Origin: Embleya scabrispora DSM 41855
Lineage (GTDB): Bacteria > Actinomycetota > Actinomycetes > Streptomycetales > Streptomycetaceae
DNA length: 64,000 bases
NCBI RefSeq assembly: GCF_000372745.1
Contig: NZ_KB889671.1
Coordinates: forward strand, 1 to 64,000
Direction of reading: 5' to 3'
The position numbers were made by a program, and so were the translations under genes. The notes beneath the pieces are model-generated. The model did not search any database and had not been told where the DNA came from. It was given only the letters and a program-made list of their open reading frames with translations. Below, one piece after another: positions 53,618 to 61,867 of this stretch. Numbering within the stretch: the stretch's first letter is position 1; the number at the start of each line of letters is the position of its first letter.

Positions 53618-53995
53618 ATGGCAACGACAGACGAGGGGACCGTACGCGTCGACAGCTGGATCTGGTCCGTGCGCCTGACCAAGACCCGCTCGCTGGCCGC
53701 CGCGGCGTGCAAGGCCGGGCATGTACGGGTCAACGGCGACAAGGTGAAGCCGGCCCAGTCGATCAGGATCGGCGACGAGGTGCGGCTGCGCCAGGACGGC
53801 CACGAGCGGATCGTCGTGGTCAAACGCATCGTCCGCAAGCGGGTCGGCCCGCCGGTGGCCGCGGAGTGTCTGACCGACAACAGCCCCCCGCCGCCCCCAC
53901 GCGACGAGGCGGTCGTGGTGGCCCGGCGCGATCGAGGCACCGGCCGCCCGACCAAGCGCGACCGTCGTGTGCTGGAGCAGTTTCGCGAGCGCTGA
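53618..53995 (+). CDS. S4-domain RNA-binding protein (HslR/RlmX-type heat-shock S4 protein)
   Basis: This 125-residue protein begins at ATG 53618. The S4 fold is clear: V-D-S-W-I-W-S-V-R-L-T-K-T-R-S-L-A-A-A-A-C, then G-H-V-R-V-N-G and K-P-A-Q-S-I-R-I-G-D-E-V. A Pro-rich break and a basic tail (R-P-T-K-R-D-R-R) follow. Homologues such as Hsp15/HslR bind stalled 50S ribosomal subunits carrying nascent chains. It ends just before a hairpin and converges on the permease. Confidence 0.87.
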   Translation: MATTDEGTVRVDSWIWSVRLTKTRSLAAAACKAGHVRVNGDKVKPAQSIRIGDEVRLRQDGHERIVVVKRIVRKRVGPPVAAECLTDNSPPPPPRDEAVVVARRDRGTGRPTKRDRRVLEQFRER

Positions 53996-54000
53996 GCGAT

Positions 54001-54036
54001 GGTGGGCCCGGCCGTCGGTGTCGGGCCGGGCCCACC
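54001..54036. terminator. Hairpin between S4-protein and permease genes
   Basis: A perfect 13-bp stem (54001-54013 with 54024-54036) and 10-nt loop lie 5 bp after the S4-protein stop and 10 bp before the permease stop. Confidence 0.85.
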
Positions 54037-54046
54037 CCGGTCGAGG

Positions 54047-55669
54047 TCAGGACTCGACCGGACCGCCGGCCTCGGTGGATCCGGTCGACGGCCCCACCGG
54101 CGTGGTCAGCGGCTCCCGGACGGCCACCGCGCGAGGCAGTGTCTCGCCGCGGAAGAACGCCGGCTGCACGAACCGGTAGATCAGCATCAGCACCGCGCCC
54201 AGCAGCAGCGCGCCGATCCCGGTCAGGAACACCCCGCCCAGTTGCCAGTGCGGTGGGAACGGCAGGGTCCAGTAGGTCGTGCCGTAGTCCTTGTCCGCGT
54301 ACACGATGCACGCGTCGATGAAGAAGTACAGGAGCAGCGCCCCGCCCAGGCCCGGCATGATGCCCCTGGTGATCAGATCGCGTCGGCTGCGGGTGAGTAC
54401 GCGCCGGTAGAACCACACGCACGCGAAGCCGGTGATGCCGTAGTAGAACGCGATGGCCAGGCCGATCGACCCGATCGAGTCGGTGAGCACGTTGGTACTG
54501 ACCCGGGTGATCGCGACGTAGAAGGCCACCGAGGCGATGCCCATCCCGACCGTTGACCACGTCGGCACCAGGTTCCGAGTGTGCACGCGGGCGAAGTTCT
54601 CCGGGATGGCCCGGTGCGCGGCCATCGACAGCGCGGTGCGCGCGGTCGGCAGGATCGTGGTCTGGGTGGACGCGGCCGACGAGGTGAGCACCATGAACAC
54701 GAGCAGTTTGGCCATGAACCAGCCGAACCCCTCGGTGCCGAACACGCTCGACCCGAGACTGGACAGTACGTCCCCGGAGTTGTCCGGATTGGCCAGCCCG
54801 TTGCCGGTGTCGCCGGCGCCCGCGAAGGACAGCGCCGAGGTGCTGATCAGTACGTAGATAAGCAGCAGGAGCACGGTCGAGATCACCGCGGCCCGACCCG
54901 GAGTGTGCTTGGCGTCCGCGGTCTCCTCGTTGATCGAGACGGCGGTGTCCCAGCCCCAGTAGATGAAGACCGCGGCCAGTACGCCCTTGGTCAGCGCGTC
55001 GATCGAGTCGATCTCGAAGGGGTTGAACCAGGACCAGCCGATGTGTACCGAGCCGTCCGGGGCGTTGCCGAGGTAGACCTTCCACAGTGCGGTCAGGCCG
55101 AGGGCGATCAGCACCACGACCTCGATGGTCAGCAGTACCTTCTGGAGGTTGGCCGACAGTTCGATGCCGACGTAGCAGATCCAGGTCATCAGCACGATCC
55201 ACACGACACCGGCGAACGTCGTCCAGAACGTGTCGTCGGCGAGGCCGTAGGCGCCGATCAACTGGAAGCCGTACTCACCGGCGATCTGCGCGAGATTGGC
55301 CATCACGATGACGTCCGCGACGATGATGGCCCAGCCGCCCATCCAGCCGGTCATCGGCCCGAATGTGCGCGATCCCCAGGTGAACGTGGTGCCGCAGTCC
55401 GGGGTGTCCTCGTTGAGTTCCTTGTAGCCGTAGGCGATCAGGAACATCGGGATGAAGGCCAGGACCATCACGATCGGCGATTGCAGGCCGACGCCCGCGA
55501 CGATGATGCCCAGCGTCGCGGCGATGCTGTAGGCCGGTGCGGTGGAGGCGAGTCCGATCACCACGCTGGAGGCGAGCCCCAGCGCGCCGGTCTTGAGGCC
55601 CTTCTCGCCGGCTGCGCGACGCAGCGGCGGTTCGGACGAGGGGGGTCTTGAGGGGTCGATGGTGGCCAT
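54047..55669 (-). CDS. APC-superfamily amino acid/polyamine permease
   Basis: This 540-residue protein starts at ATG 55669. It has about 12-14 membrane helices. The first is G-L-A-S-S-V-V-I-G-L-A-S-T-A-P-A-Y-S, the substrate-site helix of APC transporters. The later I-Y-W-G-W-D-T-A-V-S-I-N-E-E-T pattern resembles amino acid and GABA/polyamine permeases. It would import an amino acid or amine with protons. No catabolic genes are adjacent, so the substrate is open. Upstream is 420 bp of DNA with no gene. Confidence 0.9.
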   Translation of the reverse strand: MATIDPSRPPSSEPPLRRAAGEKGLKTGALGLASSVVIGLASTAPAYSIAATLGIIVAGVGLQSPIVMVLAFIPMFLIAYGYKELNEDTPDCGTTFTWGSRTFGPMTGWMGGWAIIVADVIVMANLAQIAGEYGFQLIGAYGLADDTFWTTFAGVVWIVLMTWICYVGIELSANLQKVLLTIEVVVLIALGLTALWKVYLGNAPDGSVHIGWSWFNPFEIDSIDALTKGVLAAVFIYWGWDTAVSINEETADAKHTPGRAAVISTVLLLLIYVLISTSALSFAGAGDTGNGLANPDNSGDVLSSLGSSVFGTEGFGWFMAKLLVFMVLTSSAASTQTTILPTARTALSMAAHRAIPENFARVHTRNLVPTWSTVGMGIASVAFYVAITRVSTNVLTDSIGSIGLAIAFYYGITGFACVWFYRRVLTRSRRDLITRGIMPGLGGALLLYFFIDACIVYADKDYGTTYWTLPFPPHWQLGGVFLTGIGALLLGAVLMLIYRFVQPAFFRGETLPRAVAVREPLTTPVGPSTGSTEAGGPVES

Positions 55670-56088
55670 GGCGAACCGTCCTGTCCTAGACGGGTGGTTT
55701 CTACCCGTTCGACCGAAAACGGACCATCGGAAGCAGGCCATCAGATTAGACCTGCCGGTAACCCGACCGGCAGCCCCGACGCCCGGGAAAACCAAGGAAT
55801 CCGGGCGATGACAGGTACCCGGGCCGGGCCCGCCCACTGCACCGTCGCAGGGTGCGACGGAACGGTCACGTCGCAGCGCGACGGTGGGTGGGCCACCGGC
55901 CACCGGCCATCGGTCACCGGTCGGCCGCGCGGATGCCGGGGCGGATGCCGGGGCGGCGAGGCGGGGCGAGGTGCGGTACGGGCGGTGCCGTACGGGTGAC
56001 GCGGCCCCGTCGGAGGTCCGCCGGACTGCCGCGTCACCGAGTTCACTTCGCGCCACACCGGCGGCGGACAAGCCACTTCGACGCGGAG
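55670..56088. other. About 420 bp without a gene
   Basis: A hairpin ACGGGT-n7-ACCCGT (55690-55708) lies just upstream of the permease start and might act in its leader. Further on there is a run of repeated CACCGG/CATCGG units (~55890-55925). No convincing gene or promoter was seen. Confidence 0.5.
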
Positions 56089-56724
56089 TCAGACAGCCAG
56101 GTCGCGCAGATAGGCATGAACGATGCGCTTGGCTTGAGCCAGCAGTCGGGGGTCGCCGTTCGGCGCGCTGCGGAATGCCAGTTGGAGTACCGCGTCGGCC
56201 GCGTGCACACCCGCGCGGGCGGCGACCGCCACGTCCGGGCCGTCCGGCAAGACCTTTTGGGCGACCAGGATGCGTCGGATACCGTCCGCGACGAGGTCGT
56301 TGTTGGCGTCGTCGAGGCGCAGCAGTTCCGGGGTGAGCCGGCGGCCCGCGCGGATGGCGAGGTAGCCGGGGTTCTCCCGGTAGAGCTGGACGTAGTTGTC
56401 GAAGACGATGTCGATCAGCTCGGGCCAAGGCGCTTGGCCGGCACGGTCGATGAGTTCGTCCATCGCCGTCGCGAAGGCCCCCATGTGGTGGCGGGTGACG
56501 GCGGCGAGTACGGCGGGCTTGTCCTCGAAGAATTGGTACAGGGTCCCGCTGGGAACCCCCGCCTGGGCCGCCAGGCGGCGCATGGTCAGCCCTTCGACGC
56601 CGTCCGCGGCGAGGATGTCCGTGGCGGCGGCGAAGATCGCGTCCACGCGGGCGCGGCTGCGCGCCTGCTGCGGCTTCTTGCGCAGGCCGTCGACCGTCCC
56701 GGCGGGTGCGCTGTTCTGCTTCAT
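56089..56724 (-). CDS. TetR-family regulator paired with GNAT acetyltransferase
   Basis: The start chosen is ATG 56724 (211 residues), with GGAGG about 10 nt upstream. The alternative ATG 56853 would add 43 low-complexity residues but has its own GGAG and sits 12 nt after the GNAT stop, so it remains possible. The helix-turn-helix is T-M-R-R-L-A-A-Q-A-G-V-P-S-G-T-L-Y-Q-F-F. It lies downstream of the GNAT gene in one operon. The 27-bp dyad upstream of the GNAT gene is the likely operator, which would make this autoregulation. Confidence 0.85.
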   Translation of the reverse strand: MKQNSAPAGTVDGLRKKPQQARSRARVDAIFAAATDILAADGVEGLTMRRLAAQAGVPSGTLYQFFEDKPAVLAAVTRHHMGAFATAMDELIDRAGQAPWPELIDIVFDNYVQLYRENPGYLAIRAGRRLTPELLRLDDANNDLVADGIRRILVAQKVLPDGPDVAVAARAGVHAADAVLQLAFRSAPNGDPRLLAQAKRIVHAYLRDLAV

Positions 56725-56865
56725 CCACTCCTGCCCTCCGCCGCGATTCGGGAGCCGTCGCTCGGCCCGGGCCGGCGGCGCCGTCGCCGACTCGACCGTC
56801 GGTTCGGGGTAGCCGCGCAGCGCGCGCCAATCCCGTACGCGCTGTTCCCTCATGGCGCGGCTCCG

Positions 56866-57528
56866 TCAATCCACAGGGCCGGACAGCGCTTCGAGGCGCT
56901 TGCGCAGCCGTTGTCGGACGTCGGGCCAGCGCGCGGCGCGGACGGCGTACATCGCGGAGTCGCGCAGCGTGCCGTCGAGCCGACGCTCGTAGCAGCGCAG
57001 GGTGCCCTCGTACTCGGCGCCGATACCGGTGATCGCCCGCCGCGAGCGTTCGTTCCGCACGTCCGTGCGGAACTGCACCCGCCCGCAACCCAGCGTTTCG
57101 AAGGCGTGGCGCAGCAGCAACAGCTTGGCCTCCGGGTTGACGGCGCTGCCCCAGACCGCAGGGCTGTACGCGGTGGCCCCGATCTCCAGCCGGGCATCGC
57201 GCACGGATACTTCCTGGTACGAGGTCATGCCGATCACGGAGCCGGGTGGAACATCCAGCCGCGAGTCGGCGGCCACGACGATCCAGAGCTTGCGCAGCGG
57301 GTCGTCGTTCATCAGGCGCAGACCGGCCTCGGCCTCCTCGACACCGCGCGGTCGAGGCGCGCCGAAGTGCGTCCAGACCTCGGCGGCGGCCAGGGCGTGG
57401 AACAGCCCGGGGGCGTGTTCCTCGGGTACTGCGGCGACAAGTCGGACGTGGCTTCCGACGAGTTCTGCGTCCGAGGGTCCGGGCCAGGTCATCGGCCCCC
57501 AGGGAGCCTCGGCAGGTACGACGGGCAT
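56866..57528 (-). CDS. GNAT-family (RimJ-like) N-acetyltransferase
   Basis: This 220-residue protein is read from ATG 57528, which has AAGGAA just upstream. A longer start at 57585 falls inside the operator region. The fold follows RimJ/RimL proteins: V-R-L-V-A-A-V-P-E-E-H, W-I-V-V-A-A, I-G-A-T-A-Y-S-P-A-V-W-G-S-A-V-N-P-E-A-K-L-L-L-L-R-H-A (acetyl-CoA region) and V-Q-F-R-T-D-V-R-N-E-R-S. It acetylates an amine on a protein, antibiotic or small molecule. Pairing with a TetR gene suggests inducible detoxification (inference). Confidence 0.87.
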   Translation of the reverse strand: MPVVPAEAPWGPMTWPGPSDAELVGSHVRLVAAVPEEHAPGLFHALAAAEVWTHFGAPRPRGVEEAEAGLRLMNDDPLRKLWIVVAADSRLDVPPGSVIGMTSYQEVSVRDARLEIGATAYSPAVWGSAVNPEAKLLLLRHAFETLGCGRVQFRTDVRNERSRRAITGIGAEYEGTLRCYERRLDGTLRDSAMYAVRAARWPDVRQRLRKRLEALSGPVD

Positions 57529-57574
57529 ACGGGTTCCTTCGCGGGAGGGCGGGGACCGGTGCGGCGGCGCAGGA

Positions 57575-57601
57575 AAGATGAACATGTGTCGCGTTCATCT
57601 T
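57575..57601. promoter_or_regulatory. 27-bp TetR operator
   Basis: AAGATGAAC (57575-57583) and its exact reverse complement GTTCATCTT (57593-57601) are separated by 9 nt. It lies 47 bp upstream of the GNAT start and fits the size and symmetry of a TetR-family operator. Confidence 0.8.
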
Positions 57602-57775
57602 CTTAGCGGAGATCACGAGGTTCCGTCAACGCTTCCGCGCAGACCGCACCGGCATGCACGGTCGGGCACAAGGAACCTCTGCGCCGTCGATGAACTGCGC
57701 TTCAACCGCGAGGGGTTGGTGTCTCCGGTCGATCCCGGCAGGGGCCGCGCGCGGCCGTCGCGGGGCGAGGCCCGG

Positions 57776-58429
57776 CTACCGATCCGTGAGGTGGGGGGCG
57801 AGGGCGGTCGGATCGGTGGCCGCGCCGAGGAGCCGAGTGCGGATCGCGGTGCAGGCTCGGGAGTAGGCGCTCTCGTCGTCGTGCAACATGCTGATGCCGT
57901 TGGCGGTTTCCAGGAACGCGATCAGTTCGAAGACGAGTTGGGCCGTGTCGAGGTCGGTCGGCGCCTCGCCGGTCGCCTTCGCGGTTTCGACCTCGGTGAT
58001 CAACAGTTTGCGCCAGCCCTGCCAGGCGCCCGCGAGGGCGTCCCGGACTCGGCCCGGTCGTGCGTCGAACTCGGCCGAGGCGTTGAAGAAGAAGCAGCCG
58101 CCGGGGAACACCCGGTCGCGCGAGTAGGCGATCCAGCCATCGGCCAGGCGCCAGAGCCGGATCAAACCGGCGGGCTCGGCGAGGGCGGGTGTGACGACGT
58201 GCTCGATGTAGACGTCGACGGCCGCGCCGACCGCGGCGAGCTGGAGTTCCTCCTTGGAGCCGAAGTGCGCGAACACCCCGCTCTTGCTGATCTCCAGGTC
58301 GCCCGCGAGTCGGCCGATGGAGAGCCCTTCGAGGCCCTCGACGGACGCGATGTCCGCGGCGCGGCGGACGATCGTCTGTCGGGTGCGATCACCCTTGCGG
58401 ACTCGCCCATCCGTCGGAGACGTGCTCAC
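57776..58429 (-). CDS. TetR-family regulator facing the TIGR03086 gene
   Basis: The start is GTG 58429 (217 residues), with AGGAG 5 nt upstream; GTG 58435 is too close to that RBS. The DNA-binding domain reads T-R-Q-T-I-V-R-R-A-A-D-I-A and L-A-G-D-L-E-I-S-K-S-G-V-F-A-H-F. The C-terminal domain contains P-G-G-C-F-F-F-N-A-S-A-E-F-D, characteristic of one TetR subgroup. It is divergent from the gene pair at 58679-60174, with two CGACCGGTCG palindromes between, so it very probably represses that pair and itself. Confidence 0.88.
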   Translation of the reverse strand: MSTSPTDGRVRKGDRTRQTIVRRAADIASVEGLEGLSIGRLAGDLEISKSGVFAHFGSKEELQLAAVGAAVDVYIEHVVTPALAEPAGLIRLWRLADGWIAYSRDRVFPGGCFFFNASAEFDARPGRVRDALAGAWQGWRKLLITEVETAKATGEAPTDLDTAQLVFELIAFLETANGISMLHDDESAYSRACTAIRTRLLGAATDPTALAPHLTDR

Positions 58430-58492
58430 GACCACTCCTACCTCCGGCGGTTCGGCGGATCAGCGGTTCGGCGGATCGGCCGGACGGTCGTT

Positions 58493-58568
58493 CGACCGGT
58501 CGCCGTCGATTATCTCCCGGCCGACCTTGACAGGGTCTCGATGGTGATTAAATAGTACGACCGGTCGT
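58493..58568 (+). promoter_or_regulatory. TetR operators and sigma-70-like promoter for the TIGR03086 pair
   Basis: CGACCGGTCG at 58493-58502 and ACGACCGGTCGT at 58557-58568 are perfect palindromes sharing one core. Between them, TTGACA (58527-58532) and TAAATA (58549-58554) with 16 bp spacing form a housekeeping-type promoter reading into the gene at 58679. The second palindrome overlaps the expected transcription start, so bound repressor would block initiation. Confidence 0.85.
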
Positions 58569-58678
58569 GCAGTTTTCAACCCGCGCTTTTCGCTCTTCCG
58601 TGACCGGCCGCCCCGCTCCGACGCCCATCGGCCGACGACCGACCCGTGCCCACCAGTCCTCGCCCATGGAGGCGCCTG

Positions 58679-59302
58679 ATGATCGATACCGAAACACCCG
58701 TCACCATCGACCCCGCCGTAGACATCGGTGGGATCGACGTACAAGCGTCGGACCGCCGGGCGACCGTGATCGCGCTCGATACGCTGCGGCTCGTCCGGCG
58801 TGACCAGTGGGAGCTGCCCACCCCGTGCGAGGGGTGGGATCTGCGCGGTCTGCTCGGCCACATGGTCGCGGAGAATCGAGGTTTCGTCGCCGCGGCCGGC
58901 GGCGCCACGGACCCGGACGTCTGGCGTGACGACTCGCTCGGCGAGGATCCGTGGGTCGACTTCGCCGCCTCGGCGGTGGCTGTCACGGCGGCGTTGTCCG
59001 GTCCCGAGGTACTGGAACGTCGCTTGCGCATCCGGGAGTTCGGTACGTTTCCGGGCTCGGTCGCGATCGCGATGCACTTCGTGGACAACCTCGTGCACGC
59101 CTGGGACCTCGCCCGCGCGATCGGCCTGCCCGGCGCCGTCGATCCCGAACTCGCCATGAGCGCGTTGGCGTTCGCCGAGCGCTGGGAACCGGGCGAGTCC
59201 GGCGGCGCGTTCGGCGGCGCGGTCGAGCCGCCCGTGGACGCGACGCCGGGGGAGCGTCTCGTCGCGCTGCTCGGTCGCACGCCGCACCGGCGGTCGGCAT
59301 GA
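58679..59302 (+). CDS. TIGR03086-family metal-binding protein (maleylpyruvate isomerase/DinB-like fold)
   Basis: This 207-residue protein is read from ATG 58679, with GGAGG ~6 nt upstream. The fold is shown by W-x-L-P-T-P-C-E-G-W-D-L-R-G-L-L-G-H-M-V-A-E-N and a later F-V-D-N-L-V-H-A-W-D-L-A-R-A. The His residues in these segments are the family metal ligands. Members include mycothiol-dependent isomerases and related thiol transferases. Its exact reaction is unknown. It overlaps the alpha/beta-hydrolase start as ATGA, so the two are co-translated and likely act on one substrate. Confidence 0.88.
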   Translation: MIDTETPVTIDPAVDIGGIDVQASDRRATVIALDTLRLVRRDQWELPTPCEGWDLRGLLGHMVAENRGFVAAAGGATDPDVWRDDSLGEDPWVDFAASAVAVTAALSGPEVLERRLRIREFGTFPGSVAIAMHFVDNLVHAWDLARAIGLPGAVDPELAMSALAFAERWEPGESGGAFGGAVEPPVDATPGERLVALLGRTPHRRSA

Positions 59303-60174
59303 GTGCCGTCGAGGCGTCCGCGCGCATCACGCTGCGGGCCACCGGTGCGCTGTCCCCCCGGGCGGCCGGCGCACTCGCGTATCTGCTGTTCCGACGCCCG
59401 TTCGTCCGCGGTCGGGTGCGGCCCGGCGAGCGTTCGGCGCACATGTTCGCGACCACCGACACGATGTACGTCGGCGGCAAGCGGGTGGTCACCTATCGGT
59501 GGGGCGACGGGGCCGAGCCGGTGCTCCTGCTGCACGGCTGGCAGTCGCGCGCCTCGCGATTCGCGCCGTTCGTCGAGGAGTTGCGGGCTCGCGGATTGAC
59601 CCCGATCGGCTTCGACGCGCCGGGACACGGGGATTCCGGCGGGACGAGTACGACCGTGCTCGAGTATGCCGAAATCGCTCGCCGACTCCAGGAAAGGTAC
59701 GGCGACTTCCGGGCCGTGCTCGCGCACTCCTTCGGGGTGCTCGGCGCGTTCCAGGCGCTGCGTTCGGGAGTGCGGGCCGACCGAGTGGTGGCGGTGGCCG
59801 GGGTGTGCGACATGGAGTACCTGTTGGACCGGTTCAGCGCCGAACTCGATCTCGACCCACGGGTCAAGGCATCGGTGCGGGAGCGGGCGGACGCTCGGCT
59901 CCTGGCGCCGGAGTCGGCCATCTGGCAGCGGTTCTCCGCGTCCCATGGAGCCGGCCCGAGGCAGGTGCCGATCCTGGTCGTGCACGACGAGGACGACGCC
60001 ATGGCGGTGGCCGATCAGGGCTATCGACTGGCGGCGGCCTACCCCGAGCAGGCCCGACTCTTCGTCACCCGGGGCCTGGGCCACAACCGGGTACTGCGCG
60101 ACGCCGCGGTAGTCGCCGAGGTGCTCCGCTTCCTCGAAGCACCCCGGCCAGAGCTCGTGACGGAGTGTGTCTGA
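59299..60174 (+). CDS. Alpha/beta hydrolase
   Basis: This 291-residue protein has the strand-turn motifs L-L-L-H-G-W-Q-S-R, G-F-D-A-P-G-H-G-D-S, nucleophile elbow A-H-S-F-G-V-L-G (Ser ~150), acid V-V-H-D-E-D-D and a C-terminal G-L-G-H-N-R His. It would hydrolyse an ester, lactone or similar bond in the cytosol. It is coupled to the TIGR03086 gene and shares its TetR-controlled promoter. Confidence 0.88.
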   Translation: MSAVEASARITLRATGALSPRAAGALAYLLFRRPFVRGRVRPGERSAHMFATTDTMYVGGKRVVTYRWGDGAEPVLLLHGWQSRASRFAPFVEELRARGLTPIGFDAPGHGDSGGTSTTVLEYAEIARRLQERYGDFRAVLAHSFGVLGAFQALRSGVRADRVVAVAGVCDMEYLLDRFSAELDLDPRVKASVRERADARLLAPESAIWQRFSASHGAGPRQVPILVVHDEDDAMAVADQGYRLAAAYPEQARLFVTRGLGHNRVLRDAAVVAEVLRFLEAPRPELVTECV

Positions 60175-60182
60175 ACGCGCGA

Positions 60183-60905
60183 TCACCGCGCCCGGCCGGC
60201 GCCGACCCGCAGCGGCTGCGGTGTGCCGACCCCACGGATGGCCGACTTCCACGGCGCGGGCCACGGATAACGATCCAGGGATCGTGCCGGCGGAAGGGCG
60301 GCCGATGTCCCGTCGTCGGTGATCCGGTTGTACCGCAGGGCGAAGTAGTTCGCCGTCGGGTGGCCCGCGAGCAGCGGAGCGGCGAAGCTGCCGGTGCCCT
60401 CGGCCATGTTCGAGTTCGCGTTGGCCAGGTGGATGTAGGTGAACGTGCTCGCGTCGCGACTCACCCACCCGGTGAAGATCACCACGTGCCCGTCGTCGGT
60501 GTCGTCGAGCACGTCGCCCCGGAGCAGGTCGTCCCGCGCGATCCGCACGGTGACCGTACGCCGGTCGAGCGAGTCGGTGTTGACGTCGGTGCTCGGGAGG
60601 TGCCAGGCCATCGCGACCAGGCCCGAACAGTCGGTGCGGTAGTCGTGCGCCCCTTCCGGGTCCGGGGCTTCGGCCCCTTGGTCGTACCGGATGCCGCGGA
60701 CGTACCAGTCCTCGGCGCGCTCCAGGACCTCGGCTCGGGTGATGCTCCCACCCGGCTCGGAGACGGTCGGCAAGACGGCTCCGAAGGGGGCGGAGGCCGC
60801 GGCGCCGAGCATGACGGCGGCGAGGAGGGAGAGGACGGCCAGGGCATGTCTGTGGCGATATGCGAAGAAAGTGGTGATGTGCTGCATTCCCCAAGACTTG
60901 GTCAT
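60183..60905 (-). CDS. Secreted NlpC/P60-like cysteine peptidase
   Basis: This 240-residue protein is read from ATG 60905; the RBS is weak. The signal peptide (H-A-L-A-V-L-S-L-L-A-A-V-M-L-G-A-A-A-S-A) is clear. The catalytic domain has Cys in T-D-C-S-G-L-V (~92) and His in D-G-H-V-V-I-F-T-G (~140), with the G-D-V-L spacer of NlpC/P60 enzymes. It would cut peptidoglycan stem peptides outside the cell. It ends 8 bp after the alpha/beta-hydrolase stop and is convergent with it. It follows the other exported protein gene (61039) on the same strand. Confidence 0.82.
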   Translation of the reverse strand: MTKSWGMQHITTFFAYRHRHALAVLSLLAAVMLGAAASAPFGAVLPTVSEPGGSITRAEVLERAEDWYVRGIRYDQGAEAPDPEGAHDYRTDCSGLVAMAWHLPSTDVNTDSLDRRTVTVRIARDDLLRGDVLDDTDDGHVVIFTGWVSRDASTFTYIHLANANSNMAEGTGSFAAPLLAGHPTANYFALRYNRITDDGTSAALPPARSLDRYPWPAPWKSAIRGVGTPQPLRVGAGRAR

Positions 60906-61038
60906 GCCGGTGCGCTCGTCGTGGAACGCAACGCGTGTCGGTGCGGGGAATCTCGACACGGACGGCCCGACCCGGGACCGCCCGGCGTGATGATCGGGAT
61001 CATCGCGGCCGATCACCGCGGTCGAAGGATTCGAGGCC

Positions 61039-61665
61039 CTACGGCCGGGCGAACGTGTACGCGCGGATGACGGTCTGCGTGCGGTCGTTGCCCCGCGCGT
61101 CCCGCACGGTGGTGCGCAACGCGACCGCACCGTCGCCGCTGCCCGGGCCGGTCGGCGGCACCAGCGCGACGTACCCGCCGCCGCCGATCGCCATCGTGGT
61201 CAATCGGTGCCACGTCGTGCCGCCGTCGAAGGACGCCTCGGCGCCGAGCGAGCGCACGTCGGGCGCCGGGCCGCCGGTGTCCGATCCCGCGACCCCGAGC
61301 CGCAGGACGAACGGCCGGCCCGCCGGCGCCCGGCCGTCCGGGTCGAAGTCGCCGGTGATTCGGGTCGTCGACAGCCCGTCGACCTCCGGCGCGGAGCCGG
61401 ACGGGTGGGTGGGCCGACTCGACGCGAACGTCCACTCGGGGCTCACCCGCGTCGAGTCCGGGCCGCCGGGGCGGGACGCGGTCGGGCGCACGGGGTCCGG
61501 CGCCGGGTCGGCGGGCCCCCCGGCCGCGCCGACGGGGGCGAGCGGTTCGGTCGGCGGTCGACCGGCGAACGCGCTGCCACCGGTGCCCAGGCCGATCACC
61601 AGGATGAGGGCCCCGACTCCGACGGTCGCCCGTCGGCGGCGCGGGTGGTGGGTGGGCTGGTGCAC
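61039..61665 (-). CDS. Small exported protein resembling the C-terminal domain of subtilase-type proteases
   Basis: This 208-residue protein is read from GTG 61665, with AAGGAAGGA upstream. The basic N-terminus (R-R-R-R-A) and hydrophobic V-G-V-G-A-L-I-L-V-I-G-L-G-T-G-G are a signal peptide or anchor. After a Pro-rich spacer, ~90-208 form a beta domain with E-A-S-F-D-G-G-T-T-W and A-L-R-T-T-V-R-D-A-R-G-N-D-R-T-Q-T-V-I-R-A-Y. That pattern is seen as a C-terminal module of secreted actinomycete proteases. No protease domain is present, so it is a stand-alone copy. It lies in a run of genes headed by the SigE-type sigma factor, so shared control is possible. Confidence 0.7.
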   Translation of the reverse strand: MHQPTHHPRRRRATVGVGALILVIGLGTGGSAFAGRPPTEPLAPVGAAGGPADPAPDPVRPTASRPGGPDSTRVSPEWTFASSRPTHPSGSAPEVDGLSTTRITGDFDPDGRAPAGRPFVLRLGVAGSDTGGPAPDVRSLGAEASFDGGTTWHRLTTMAIGGGGYVALVPPTGPGSGDGAVALRTTVRDARGNDRTQTVIRAYTFARP

Positions 61666-61867
61666 GGTGTCCTTCCTTGGCCCCGATCGGGCCGCGTGCG
61701 GCACCGGACGGGATCGGCGGTGGGGGAATCGGGGGCATGGGTCGGTGGGGGTCGGTCGGTTCGTGGTGTGGCGGCGGGACGGGCGGTGGTCGACGCCGGG
61801 TCGCCGCGGTGGGCACGCCGGATGGCGCGGACGCGACACGGGGGAGCGGAGCCGGCGCGGGTTGGGG

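Noticed and set aside
55694-55999. 102-codon + strand frame upstream of the permease
   Set aside because: It has no RBS, low-complexity composition and no recognisable feature.
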